Positions 16,440-24,502 of a DNA stretch of 40,883 nucleotides are shown here, one piece after another. A program made the position numbers and the translations under genes. Positions within the stretch are counted from its first letter, which is position 1. The number at the start of each line of letters is the position of its first letter. The notes beneath the pieces were generated by a model. It ran no database searches. It was not told the DNA's origin and saw only the letters and a list, made by a program, of their open reading frames with translations. The stretch is taken from positions 1 to 40,883 of the forward strand of contig JAJYTA010000019.1 in the NCBI GenBank assembly GCA_021793295.1, read 5' to 3'. The DNA comes from Actinomycetes bacterium (GTDB taxonomy: Bacteria > Actinomycetota > Actinomycetes > Jiangellales > Jiangellaceae).

Positions 16440-17327
16440 GTGTCGGACGTCATCGTCGGGGTGGATGGTTCAGCCGAGAGCGCAACGGCTTTGGAGTGGG
16501 CTGCCGATGCCGCGGCTCAACGCGGCAGTCCGCTGCGCATCATCTACGCCCTGCACATGCCGCTGGTCGTGATGCCGTTCGATCGCACGGTTCCGTTGCC
16601 GCCCAGCGACGACCTCCGTGACCGCGCCGAAGCCCTGTTGAAACACGCGCAAGAACAGGCCGAGCATCACGTTCCCGGCCTGCAGGTGCGCACCGAACTC
16701 TCGTTGCGCCCAGCCACGCCGACGCTGCTCTCCGCCTCCGAAGACGCTGACCTCGTGGTCGTAGGCAGTCGAGGGCTCGGCATGTTCGGCTCGGTGTTCC
16801 TGGGATCGGTGAGCACCCGGGTCGCGGCCCGGGCCTCGTGCCCCACGGTCGTCGTGCGGGAGGGGTCGTCCTCGCCGAACGCCGACGGCCCCGTGCTGGT
16901 CGGCGTCGACGGTTCGGTCCATGGTGCCGCTGCGATGCGCTTCGCCTTACGCGAAGCCAAGCTTCGCGACGCCCCGGTGATCGCGCTCACCGTGTACTCC
17001 GGACCGGAGTACGTCGTGACCTTGCACGACGCCAAGCTCGCCCAGCGCATCGACGACGACGCCCGCCGCGACGCCACCCGGTTGGTTGCCGATGTCCTGG
17101 AGCAGGCCCGGGAGGACGACACGGCGAACGTCGACGTCGAGCCTCGCGCGGTGCCGGGGCATCCGCCGACCGTTCTGGCCGACGCCGGCCGAGAAGCCGC
17201 GTTGACGGTGGTGGGCTCTCGTGGCCGCGGCGGGTTCCGGGGCATGCTTCTCGGCTCGGTGAGCCTGGCCGTCCTGCACCACGCCACCCACCCGGTGGCC
17301 GTCGTACGCGCTACTGACGGCGACTGA
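16440..17327 (+). CDS. Tandem-domain universal stress protein
   Basis: A 295-residue protein with two UspA domains. Domain 1 (about 1-140) starts VIVGVDGSAESATALEWA and ends VVGSRGLGMFGSVFLGSVS; domain 2 (about 148-292) starts VLVGVDGSVHGAAAMRFA and ends VVGSRGRGGFRGMLLGSVS. Each has the G-2x-G-9x-G(S/T) ATP-binding signature, so ATP binding is expected. The tandem form is typical of DosR-controlled stress proteins in Mycobacterium. GTG 16440 follows AGAGGAG by about nine bases. Its 3' end overlaps the end of the convergent IclR gene by 17 bp. Confidence 0.95.
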   Translation: MSDVIVGVDGSAESATALEWAADAAAQRGSPLRIIYALHMPLVVMPFDRTVPLPPSDDLRDRAEALLKHAQEQAEHHVPGLQVRTELSLRPATPTLLSASEDADLVVVGSRGLGMFGSVFLGSVSTRVAARASCPTVVVREGSSSPNADGPVLVGVDGSVHGAAAMRFALREAKLRDAPVIALTVYSGPEYVVTLHDAKLAQRIDDDARRDATRLVADVLEQAREDDTANVDVEPRAVPGHPPTVLADAGREAALTVVGSRGRGGFRGMLLGSVSLAVLHHATHPVAVVRATDGD

Positions 17328-18105
17328 CGGCGCCGCTTCCGCCTCCACCCAGGCGCCGGGTCAACTCCACAGCCGTCGCATCGACGGCGGCTGCCACCGA
17401 CGACCAGTCGTCACCCTCTACCGCCTCGCGCGGGAACGTGACGGCGACCGCGGCCACCGGGTAGCCGGTGTGGTCGGTCGCAGCTGCGGCGACGGAAGCC
17501 AGGCCCGGCGTCACCTCACCGTCTTCCGTCGAATAGCCGCGCTGGCGCACGCCGCTGAGCACCCGCCGCAACTCGGACAGGCTGCGCGGCCCCGCGCCGT
17601 GCCGGTCGGCGAACGACGCCGCGTCCGGGAACAGGGCACGGACCTGTGCCGGTACCAGACCGGCCAGGATGGCGCGACCGCTGGCCGTCAGTTGGGCCGG
17701 CAGGCGCACGCCGACGTCGGTGACCAGCGAGGGTCCGCCCGGGACACGTTCCTCCAGCAGGTACAGCACCTCGCGGCCGTGCAGGACCGCCAGGTGCGCA
17801 CTGTGGCGGACGTCGTCGACCAGGCGGCCCAACAGCGGCCGGGCGAGCCTGGCCAGCGGGGCTTGACGCGTATAGGCCGACCCGAGTTCGTAGGCCGCCA
17901 GCCCCAGCCCGTACCGGCGCTCCTCGTGCAGGTGCACCACGAGCCCTTCGCGTTCCAGTTCGGCGAGCAGGTGATAGACCGTGGAGCGCGGCAGGCCGAG
18001 TGCTTCTGCGATGGCCGAGGCCGGAGCCGGTCCGCCGAGCCGCGCCAGGTGCCGCACGATCCGGATCCCGTGCCGTAGCGCGGGCACCCTGCTGCTCTGC
18101 CCCAT
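17311..18105 (-). CDS. IclR-family transcriptional regulator, probable hut regulator
   Basis: A 264-residue IclR regulator. The winged HTH is at about 8-70 (LGGPAPASAIAEALGLPRSTVYHLLAELEREGLV, with the recognition helix RSTVYHLLAEL) and the effector domain at about 85-250 (LYLLEERVPGG, VRLPAQLTASGRAILAGL, RGYSTEDGEVTPGLASVAA). ATG 18105 has GAGGAG six bases upstream. Its own start is preceded by palindrome GTCTGGCATCCCAGAC (18117-18132), and nearly the same palindrome lies before hutH, so I infer autoregulation and control of histidine degradation. The inducer would be histidine or urocanate, which sequence cannot tell. Confidence 0.9.
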   Translation of the reverse strand: MGQSSRVPALRHGIRIVRHLARLGGPAPASAIAEALGLPRSTVYHLLAELEREGLVVHLHEERRYGLGLAAYELGSAYTRQAPLARLARPLLGRLVDDVRHSAHLAVLHGREVLYLLEERVPGGPSLVTDVGVRLPAQLTASGRAILAGLVPAQVRALFPDAASFADRHGAGPRSLSELRRVLSGVRQRGYSTEDGEVTPGLASVAAAATDHTGYPVAAVAVTFPREAVEGDDWSSVAAAVDATAVELTRRLGGGGSGAVSRRQ

Positions 18106-18116
18106 CGGCTCTCCTC

Positions 18117-18132
18117 GTCTGGCATCCCAGAC
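18117..18132. promoter_or_regulatory. IclR-type operator upstream of its own gene
   Basis: GTCTGGCATCCCAGAC, 6-bp arms around CATC. It shares 14 of 16 positions with GTCTGAAATCCCAGAC at 19242-19257 before hutH. It lies 11 bp upstream of the regulator start, where binding would block expression. Confidence 0.7.
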
Positions 18133-18148
18133 ATTACCGCCTGCCGTT

Positions 18149-18226
18149 AAATGATCATGTTCACTAGGCATTCGCCTGCTGCACCACCCGTGTACGCCTC
18201 TTGGTGCAGGCGAACGCCTCGTGGTG
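18149..18226. repeat. Dispersed 78-bp palindromic element, copy B
   Basis: Copy with the best-formed outer stem: GCACCAC (18181-18187) pairs with GTGGTGC (18221-18227), enclosing CGCCT...AGGCG. It begins AAATGATCATGTTCACTAGG as copy A does. Unlike A and C it is not at a gene end but 43 bp upstream of the IclR start, beside the larger palindromic array. Confidence 0.85.
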
Positions 18227-18336
18227 CTTCGGGGGCGTGCTGCCGTTCGTGGATGGGACGACCGTTCAGCGGCCCGCGTGGCACCGGCTGTCGGATGCCG
18301 ATTCGCTGAGCTGGGCGCAGGCAGCTCGAGATGGTC

Positions 18337-18737
18337 GTGAAGATCGTCATGGTATGGCCGGCCGAGCGAGCCGGTCACGTCCGCCGGCCGTGAAGATCGT
18401 CGTGGGAAACCTGACCGCATGAGGGGTTGTGAAGATCGTCGTGCCCCAAAGTGCGCCCTATAGCGGCATTCTCCGGCACGACGATCTTCACAACCTCCGA
18501 AACCAGCACTTCCACGCACGACGATCTTCACCATTGACCGGATCAGGTGATCCTGAGGCTCATCGCCGGATCAGCCTGGCCGAACCAGCCGGTTGTGAAG
18601 ATCGTCGTGCGGCAACCCGCCGAACCAGGCAGTCGTGAAGATCGTCGTGCCCCAAAGTGCGCCCTATAGCGGCATTCTCCGGCACGACGATCTTCACGAC
18701 CCCCCAAACCAGCACTTCCACGCACGACGATCTTCAC
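18337..18737. repeat. Array of GTGAAGATCGTCGTG palindromes with two 103-bp tandem units
   Basis: Nine copies of a 15-bp motif: forward GTGAAGATCGTCGTG at 18337 (one mismatch), 18390, 18429, 18595 and 18635; reverse at 18477, 18517, 18683 and 18723. Two units (18429-18531 and 18635-18737) are 103 bp each and differ only in an 8-bp linker. Each holds a long hairpin: arms 18425-18445/18475-18495 (21 bp perfect) and 18632-18651/18681-18700 (20 bp perfect), with an identical 29-nt loop containing GCGCCCTATAGCGGC. One stem position is T-A in the first and C-G in the second. No coding function is supported; short open frames through it merely translate the repeats. Confidence 0.9.
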
Positions 18738-19016
18738 GACCCCCCGAACACCAGTCGACACCTCCTGCCGCCCCAACTCCGGGCGCGGACCGCCACTCTC
18801 CAAGAGCGCATCGTGCCTGGTGAAAAACCTGTTGGCCGCAGCCGGGAGGACCGGTAGCTTCGTCAGCATGTGATTTCTCCTGGGCGCCTGTCACAGCGAT
18901 TCCGCTGACGGATCTGCGCCACCGCCATCCGCACTGTCCCCAGAGCATCGGTTCATGCCGTGGCTCGTGACAGACGTAGCGGTCTGGCCATGCTCTCGAG
19001 CATCACAGGAGGTCCC
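18738..19016. other. Intergenic stretch without recognised content
   Basis: These 279 bases between the palindromic array and the small basic protein gene show no convincing gene, tRNA or long palindrome. The promoter of the small gene should lie here. Confidence 0.4.
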
Positions 19017-19208
19017 ATGTCTACCAACCACCACGCCCCGCACGCCGACTCCGCGGCGCCGTCGAACCGGGCTGCGCGTCGCGCGCAGCGCAAGGGCAAG
19101 GCGGCACCGATCACCCCGACGACGGCGTCGCTGAGCAAGCGCCGTGAAGTCCGGCAGAGCCAGGTGATGGCCCAGCAGCGGTTCAAGGGCCGTCGCGGCA
19201 ACCGCTGA
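19017..19208 (+). CDS. Small basic protein of unknown function
   Basis: A 63-residue protein that I do not recognise. The N terminus is polar (MSTNHHAPHADSAAPS), then RAARRAQRKGKAAP and KRREVRQSQVMAQQR-FKGRRGNR give a strongly basic, probably disordered or nucleic-acid-binding C-terminal two thirds. There are no cysteines, membrane segments or signal peptide. ATG 19017 has a very good AGGAGG at 19008-19013, which supports real translation. It lies between the IclR gene and hutH in the same direction as hutH, but an 18-bp palindrome separates them, so it is probably its own unit. Ribosome or RNA association is a guess from charge only. Confidence 0.65.
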   Translation: MSTNHHAPHADSAAPSNRAARRAQRKGKAAPITPTTASLSKRREVRQSQVMAQQRFKGRRGNR

Positions 19209-19228
19209 GGCACCCGACCGCTGACCCA

Positions 19229-19270
19229 CGGCCGCGATTGTGTCTGAAATCCCAGACACAATCGCGGCCG
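19229..19270. promoter_or_regulatory. Long palindrome before hutH containing the IclR-type operator
   Basis: A perfect 18-bp inverted repeat: CGGCCGCGATTGTGTCTG (19229-19246) with its complement at 19253-19270, loop AAATCC. The core GTCTGAAATCCCAGAC (19242-19257) matches the palindrome before the IclR gene. It lies 21 bp after the small gene and 41 bp before hutH, so it may act both as a terminator and as the hut operator. Confidence 0.7.
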
Positions 19271-19311
19271 AAGTGGTACCACCGCACGAACGACGGCGGT
19301 GCAATGTGGGT

Positions 19312-20868
19312 ATGTCGACCACTTTCTCCGTCGCTCCCGTCGAGGTGGGCGCCGGCCCGGTGACGGCAGCCGACGTGGTCGCCGTGGCCCGCCACGACGC
19401 ACCCGTGACCCTCACCGCCAGCGCACTCGACGCTATCGCCGCCGGTCGCGACGTGGTCGAGGAGCTCGCCCTCGACGACGCACCGCACTACGGCATCTCC
19501 ACCGGGTTCGGCGCGCTGGCGACCCGCCACATTCCGGCCGAGCGCCGCGCCGCGCTGCAGGCGAGCCTGATCCGTTCGCATGCCGCAGGCTCGGGCGCGC
19601 AGGTGGAACGCGAAGTCGTGCGTGCGCTCATGCTGTTGCGGCTGTCCACGATCGCCACGGGCCGCACCGGCGTCCGCCCGGTCACAGCCACCCGCTATGC
19701 CGACCTGCTCAACCACCACATCACCCCGATCGTGTACGAATACGGCTCCCTGGGCTGTTCCGGCGATCTCGCGCCGCTGGCCCACTGTGCGCTGGCGCTG
19801 ACCGGCGAGGGTGAGGTACACGACGCCGACGGCATCCGGCGTCCGGCCGCCGAAGCGCTGGCGGCCGCACACCTGACCCCGGTGACGCTGGCCGAGAAGG
19901 AAGGCTTGGCGCTGATCAACGGCACCGACGGGATGCTGGGCCAGCTGATCCTCGCGCTGCACGACCTCGATCTCCTCCTGACCACCGCCGACATCGCCGC
20001 CGCAATGAGCGTCGAGGCGGCACTGGGCACCGATGCCGTCTTCTCGGACGACCTGATCCGGCTCCGGCCACATCCCGGCCAGGCCGCCGCCGCGGCCAAT
20101 CTGCGCGCGCTGCTCGCCGAGTCGGCCATCATGGCCAGCCACCGCACGCCGGACTGCACTCGGGTTCAGGATGCCTACGCGCTGCGCTGCTCACCCCAGG
20201 TGCACGGAGCAGCCCGCGACACCGTCGAACACGCACGCGGCGTGGCCGAACGCGAGCTCGCCGCCGTCATCGACAACCCGGTCATCACCGCCGACGGGCG
20301 AGTGGAATCCAACGGCAACTTCCACGGCGCGCCGGTCGGCTATGTGCTCGACTTCCTCGCCATCGCGGTCGCCGACGTCGCCGGTATCGCCGAGCGGCGC
20401 ACCGACCGGCTGCTCGACGTCGCCCGCAACCAGGGCTTGCCGGCCTTCCTCGCCGACGATCCCGGCGTCGACTCCGGGCACATGATCGCCCAGTACACCT
20501 CGGCGGGCATCGTGTCCGAGCTCAAGCGCCTCGCCGTCCCGTCGTCGGTGGACTCCATTCCGTCGTCGGCGATGCAGGAGGACCACGTCTCGATGGGCTG
20601 GGCGGGTGCGCGCAAGCTGCGCCGGGCTGTCGACGGGCTCACCCGGGTACTCGCCATCGAGATCCTGACCGCTGCGCGTGCCCTGGACCTACGCATGCCA
20701 CTGACCCCAGCGCCCGGGACCGCCGCCGTACGCGACGCGGTACGCGACGCCGTTGCCGGCCCCGGGCCCGACCGCTACGTGTCCCCCGAGATCGACGCCG
20801 TCGTCGAACGCATCCGCGCCGGTGTGATCACAACAGCAGCCGCTGACGTCGTCGGTGCGCTGCGCTGA
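19312..20868 (+). CDS. hutH: Histidine ammonia-lyase
   Basis: A 518-residue MIO-type ammonia-lyase converting L-histidine to trans-urocanate and ammonia, the first step of histidine use. Seen: [12 protein letters not shown] (59-70, catalytic tyrosine Y60), [14 protein letters not shown] (145-158) holding the MIO-forming triad as Cys149-Ser150-Gly151 instead of the usual Ala-Ser-Gly, [15 protein letters not shown] and [18 protein letters not shown]. The length and all motifs fit HutH rather than a phenylalanine or tyrosine enzyme. ATG 19312 has no clear ribosome site; CAATGT at 19302-19307 may be a -10 element of a near-leaderless message. The operator at 19229-19270 lies just upstream. Confidence 0.95.
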   Translation: MSTTFSVAPVEVGAGPVTAADVVAVARHDAPVTLTASALDAIAAGRDVVEELALDDAPHYGISTGFGALATRHIPAERRAALQASLIRSHAAGSGAQVEREVVRALMLLRLSTIATGRTGVRPVTATRYADLLNHHITPIVYEYGSLGCSGDLAPLAHCALALTGEGEVHDADGIRRPAAEALAAAHLTPVTLAEKEGLALINGTDGMLGQLILALHDLDLLLTTADIAAAMSVEAALGTDAVFSDDLIRLRPHPGQAAAAANLRALLAESAIMASHRTPDCTRVQDAYALRCSPQVHGAARDTVEHARGVAERELAAVIDNPVITADGRVESNGNFHGAPVGYVLDFLAIAVADVAGIAERRTDRLLDVARNQGLPAFLADDPGVDSGHMIAQYTSAGIVSELKRLAVPSSVDSIPSSAMQEDHVSMGWAGARKLRRAVDGLTRVLAIEILTAARALDLRMPLTPAPGTAAVRDAVRDAVAGPGPDRYVSPEIDAVVERIRAGVITTAAADVVGALR

Positions 20869-20891
20869 ACTCACCACCCGAGGAGCCGACC

Positions 20892-22559
20892 ATGACCGAG
20901 GCCGCCGCCCGAGTCGTCCGGGCCCCACGCGGTACCGAGCTCACCGCGCGTAGCTGGCAGACCGAGGCCCCGCTGCGGATGCTGATGAACAACCTCGACC
21001 CGGAGGTCGCCGAACGCCCCGACGACCTCGTCGTCTACGGCGGCACCGGGCGCGCCGCCCGCGACTGGCGCAGTTTCGACGCCATCGTCCGTACGCTCAC
21101 CACGCTCGGCGACGACGAGACGTTGCTGGTGCAGTCGGGCAAGCCGGTCGGCGTGCTGACCACTCACGAGTGGGCTCCGCGGGTGCTCATCGCCAATTCA
21201 AACCTCGTGGGCGACTGGGCGACGTGGCCGGAGTTCCGCCGCCTCGAGCAGCTCGGCCTGACGATGTACGGCCAGATGACCGCCGGGTCGTGGATCTACA
21301 TCGGCACCCAGGGCATCCTGCAGGGCACCTACGAGACCCTCGCCGCGGTCGCGGCGAAACGCTTCGGCGGCACGCTGGCCGGCACGCTCACCGTCACCGG
21401 CGGCTGTGGCGGCATGGGCGGCGCGCAGCCGCTGGCGGTGACGCTCAACGGCGGGGTCTGCCTGGTCGTCGACGTCGATGCCACCCGGCTGAATCGGCGG
21501 GCCGAGCAGCGCTACCTCGACGTCGTCGCCGACGACCTGGACGACGCGGTCCGGCGGGTGGAGGCCGCCAAGGCCGACCGGCGCGCGTTGTCGGTCGGGT
21601 TGATCGGCAACTGCGCCACGGTGCTGCCCGAGCTGCTGCGCCGCGGCGTCGAGGCCGACGTCGTCACCGACCAGACCTCCGCCCACGACCCGCTGTCGTA
21701 CCTGCCCGAGGGCGTGACCGTCGAGGACTGGCACGACTACGCCGCCCGCAACCCGGCCGAATTCACCGAGCGGGCCCGCGCGTCGATGGTCCGCCACGTC
21801 GAAGCGATGGTCGGCTACCTCGACGCGGGCGCGGAAGTGTTCGACTACGGCAACTCCCTGCGCGACGAGGCCCGGCAGGGCGGCTACGACCGTGCCTTCG
21901 CCTTCCCCGGCTTCGTTCCGGCCTACATCCGCCCGCTGTTCTGCCAGGGCAAGGGGCCGTTCCGGTGGGCAGCGCTGTCGGGGGACCCGCGCGACATCGC
22001 GGTGACCGACGAGGCGGTGCTCGACCTGTTCGACGACGACCACCTGGCGCGGTGGATCCGCGCGGCGCAGGAACGCGTGCCGTACCAGGGGCTGCCGGCG
22101 CGGATCTGCTGGCTCGGCTACGGCGAGCGGCACCAGGCCGGGTTGCGCTTCAACGAGCTGGTCGCCGAGGGACGGATCTCCGCACCGATCGTCATCGGCC
22201 GCGACCACCTCGATGCGGGCTCGGTCGCCTCCCCGTATCGCGAGACCGAGGCGATGGCCGACGGTTCGGATGCCATCGCCGACTGGCCGCTGCTGAACGC
22301 GCTGACCAGCGCGTCATCGGGGGCATCGTGGGTGTCGATTCATCACGGCGGTGGTGTCGGTATGGGGCGCTCGATCCACGCCGGGCAGGTCAGTGTCGCC
22401 GACGGCACCGACCTGGCCGCGGCCAAGCTCGAACGGGTCCTGACCAACGATCCCGCGACCGGGGTGCTGCGCCACGTCGATGCCGGTTACGAGGATGCGG
22501 CAGCGGTGGCCCGTGAGCGCGGCGTGCACGTCCCGATGCTCGACGAGGCGCAAGCGTGA
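20892..22559 (+). CDS. hutU: Urocanate hydratase
   Basis: A 555-residue urocanase, which adds water to urocanate to give imidazolonepropionate using tightly bound NAD+. Family signatures seen: [17 protein letters not shown] (126-142), [16 protein letters not shown] (167-182, NAD contact), [32 protein letters not shown] and [10 protein letters not shown] with the active-site cysteine C406, then [18 protein letters not shown] 20892 follows AGGAG at 20881-20885, 24 bp after hutH, so the two are one operon. The stop overlaps the next start (GTGA). Confidence 0.97.
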   Translation: MTEAAARVVRAPRGTELTARSWQTEAPLRMLMNNLDPEVAERPDDLVVYGGTGRAARDWRSFDAIVRTLTTLGDDETLLVQSGKPVGVLTTHEWAPRVLIANSNLVGDWATWPEFRRLEQLGLTMYGQMTAGSWIYIGTQGILQGTYETLAAVAAKRFGGTLAGTLTVTGGCGGMGGAQPLAVTLNGGVCLVVDVDATRLNRRAEQRYLDVVADDLDDAVRRVEAAKADRRALSVGLIGNCATVLPELLRRGVEADVVTDQTSAHDPLSYLPEGVTVEDWHDYAARNPAEFTERARASMVRHVEAMVGYLDAGAEVFDYGNSLRDEARQGGYDRAFAFPGFVPAYIRPLFCQGKGPFRWAALSGDPRDIAVTDEAVLDLFDDDHLARWIRAAQERVPYQGLPARICWLGYGERHQAGLRFNELVAEGRISAPIVIGRDHLDAGSVASPYRETEAMADGSDAIADWPLLNALTSASSGASWVSIHHGGGVGMGRSIHAGQVSVADGTDLAAAKLERVLTNDPATGVLRHVDAGYEDAAAVARERGVHVPMLDEAQA

Positions 22560-23761
22560 CGACACCGGCGCGTATGACCAGCACTTTCGACACGATGTGG
22601 GCCGAGTTAGAGCCGATCGGCCGGAGCGCGGACGGTGGTTACCACCGGTTCGCCTGGACCGCCGAGGACGCCGCGCTCCGCGAGTGGTTCGCCGCCGAGG
22701 CGGCGCGGCGGGGCATGAGCTGCGTCGTCGACCGGGCGGGCAACCAGTGGGCCTGGTGGGGCGATCCGGACGCCGACGGGCCCGGCGTCGTCACCGGCAG
22801 CCACCTCGACTCCGTCCCCGGTGGCGGTGCGTTCGACGGACCGCTGGGTGTCGTGTCGGCCTTCGCTGCCGTGGACCTCCTGCGCGAGCAGGGGTGGACG
22901 CCGTCGCGACCGATCGGCATCGCCGCGTTCGCCGACGAGGAAGGTGCGCGGTTCGGCGTCGCCTGCACCGGGTCGCGGCTGCTGACCGGCGCCCTGCCCG
23001 TCGAGCGGGCGCTGGCGCTCACCGACGCCGACGGCGTCACCCTGGCCGAGGCGGTGACCCGCGCAGGGTCGGACGCCGCGTCGCTGGGCCCGGACGCCGA
23101 AGCGCTACGCCGCGTCGCGACGTTCGTCGAACTGCACGTGGAGCAGGGCCGTGGCTTGATCCACCTCGACCGTCCCGTTGGCGTGGCCAGCGGCATCTGG
23201 CCGCACGGCCGATGGCGAGTCACGCTGACCGGGGCGGCCAACCACGCGGGGACCACCCCGCTGGACGAACGCCGCGACCCGATGCTCGACCTGGCCACCT
23301 TGATCCAGGTCGCCCGCCAGGCGGCGGCGCAGCATGGCGCGCTCGCGACGGTGGGCAAGGTCGAGGTGACGCCCAACGGCGTCAACGCCATCCCCTCCCA
23401 GGTGCGCGCCTGGCTGGACTGCCGGGCCCGCGAGGAAGCCGCCGTCCACGCCGTCGTGAGTGAGCTGGCTGGGTTCACGCCCACTGGAGAGTCGTGGACA
23501 CCACCGACGGTGTTCGACGCCGCCTTGGCCGCACGAGTCGCAGCCGCTGCGGGCGAACCGGACGCTCCGGCACCGCTGCTGGACACCGGCGCTGGACATG
23601 ACGCCGGGATCTTCCACGCAGCCGGAATCCCAACCGCAATGCTGTTCGTCCGCAATCCGACCGGCATCTCGCACGCGCCGGCGGAGTTCGCCGAGCGCGA
23701 CGACTGCCTGGCCGGTGTCCGAGCTCTCGCCGCAACCCTCGCCAACCTGACGTCGAAATGA
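22556..23761 (+). CDS. M20-family amidohydrolase (allantoate amidohydrolase/hydantoinase-like) in the hut operon
   Basis: A 401-residue binuclear-zinc hydrolase. Seen: [18 protein letters not shown] (metal His-Asp), ADEEGARFG (Glu-Glu pair), LHVEQG and the dimerisation-domain segment [13 protein letters not shown], then [11 protein letters not shown] with the last histidine ligand. By sequence it resembles AllC/N-carbamoyl amino acid amidohydrolases. Translation is coupled to hutU: GTG 22556 overlaps the stop and GAGG is seven bases upstream, whereas ATG 22574 lacks a site. In this position it probably acts on a histidine catabolite such as an N-formimino- or N-formyl-glutamate, but that is inference. 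The stop TGA is supplied by a 78-bp repeat. Confidence 0.85.
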   Translation: MTTPARMTSTFDTMWAELEPIGRSADGGYHRFAWTAEDAALREWFAAEAARRGMSCVVDRAGNQWAWWGDPDADGPGVVTGSHLDSVPGGGAFDGPLGVVSAFAAVDLLREQGWTPSRPIGIAAFADEEGARFGVACTGSRLLTGALPVERALALTDADGVTLAEAVTRAGSDAASLGPDAEALRRVATFVELHVEQGRGLIHLDRPVGVASGIWPHGRWRVTLTGAANHAGTTPLDERRDPMLDLATLIQVARQAAAQHGALATVGKVEVTPNGVNAIPSQVRAWLDCRAREEAAVHAVVSELAGFTPTGESWTPPTVFDAALAARVAAAAGEPDAPAPLLDTGAGHDAGIFHAAGIPTAMLFVRNPTGISHAPAEFAERDDCLAGVRALAATLANLTSK

Positions 23762-23833
23762 TCATGTTCACTTGGCGAATCCCTGCCGCACCACCCGTGC
23801 ACGCCTCGTGAGGCGCCACAACGCCTGGTGGTG
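23756..23833. repeat. Dispersed 78-bp palindromic element, copy C
   Basis: Third copy, starting in the last codons of the M20 gene (AAA-TGA) like copy A. GCACCAC (23788-23794) pairs with GTGGTGC (23828-23834); the inner stem CGCCT-CGTG-AGGCG is perfect. It has TTGG where A and B have TAGG. Confidence 0.85.
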
Positions 23834-23856
23834 CGACGAACGCCTGCCGACATCAG

Positions 23857-23884
23857 CCGTCCGGACGGTGGATACAGTGGCAGT
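23857..23884 (+). promoter_or_regulatory. Promoter and palindromic operator candidate of the copper operon
   Basis: CCGTCCGGACGG (23857-23868) is a perfect 12-bp palindrome four bases before a TACAGT -10-like hexamer (23873-23878), which lies six bases before the GTG start. A repressor bound there would block RNA polymerase. It does not look like the usual CsoR box. Confidence 0.5.
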
Positions 23885-24424
23885 GTGCGTGGATTGGGAC
23901 GTGGCCGAGCGCGGGTGACGCGCGGGCTCACCATGTCCGCAGCCTGTCTGTTCCTACCGACTGCGGCACATGTCGCCGCCGGGGGCGCCATGCCCACCCA
24001 CGCGGGGTTCATCCTCGTCGCGGCGTTGCTCAGCATCGCCTGTGTCGGCCTGGCCGACCGACGCCGCTCCCCGGCCGAGATCGGTGCGCTCCTGCTGGCG
24101 TCCCAACCGCTGCTGCACGTCCTGCTGGTACTCGCCGGCCACCATGACACCGCCATCGTGCCCGACCACGCGATGCTCATCGCCCACGTCGTCGCCGCCG
24201 GTGTGCTCACGGTAGTGCTGTCCGGCGCCGAAGCCGTCGCCTGGTCGATGGCGGCGCTGTCGGAAACGATCCTGCTGACCCGGGTTCGACGGCTCCTGGT
24301 CGAGCCGGGCCAGCCGTGGCGCGCCCACGCGCTGCACACGCCGCGTCGCGCTCCGGCGCCGCACGTCGTTCTGCTGATGACCGCCACGCCGTGGCGCGGC
24401 CCACCAGCCCCTGCGCACAGCTGA
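23885..24424 (+). CDS. Histidine-bearing small membrane protein, first gene of the copper operon
   Basis: A 179-residue protein that I cannot place in a named family. It has hydrophobic segments at about 17-36, 39-55, 64-82 and 93-115 (SACLFLPTAAHVAAGG; GFILVAALLSIACVGLA; ALLLASQPLLHVLLVLAGHH; MLIAHVVAAGVLTVVL), and histidines lie in or next to the helices (AAHVAAG, LLHVLLVLAGHHD, PDHAMLIAHV). The C-terminal tail is basic and outside the membrane. The histidine placement and the YcnI-CopC-CopD genes that follow suggest a metal-related role. GTG 23885 is chosen because a TACAGT -10 precedes it by six bases (leaderless). Function is inference. Confidence 0.75.
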   Translation: MRGLGRGRARVTRGLTMSAACLFLPTAAHVAAGGAMPTHAGFILVAALLSIACVGLADRRRSPAEIGALLLASQPLLHVLLVLAGHHDTAIVPDHAMLIAHVVAAGVLTVVLSGAEAVAWSMAALSETILLTRVRRLLVEPGQPWRAHALHTPRRAPAPHVVLLMTATPWRGPPAPAHS

Positions 24425-24502
24425 CGACACCCACCGCTGTGGGCCGAAGGCGGCACGCCTGCTCGGCCTGGCGGATTCATCATCGTGCGTAAGGGACTTT
24501 TC

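Noticed and set aside
18337-18737. CRISPR array
   Set aside because: The repeats occur in both orientations with unequal spacing and identical intervening loops, so there are no unique spacers and no cas genes.
18429-18823. Short open frames starting MKIVVPQSAP across the palindromes
   Set aside because: The two frames are translations of the same DNA repeat; no ribosome site is seen and the reverse strand gives similar peptides, so they are not genes.
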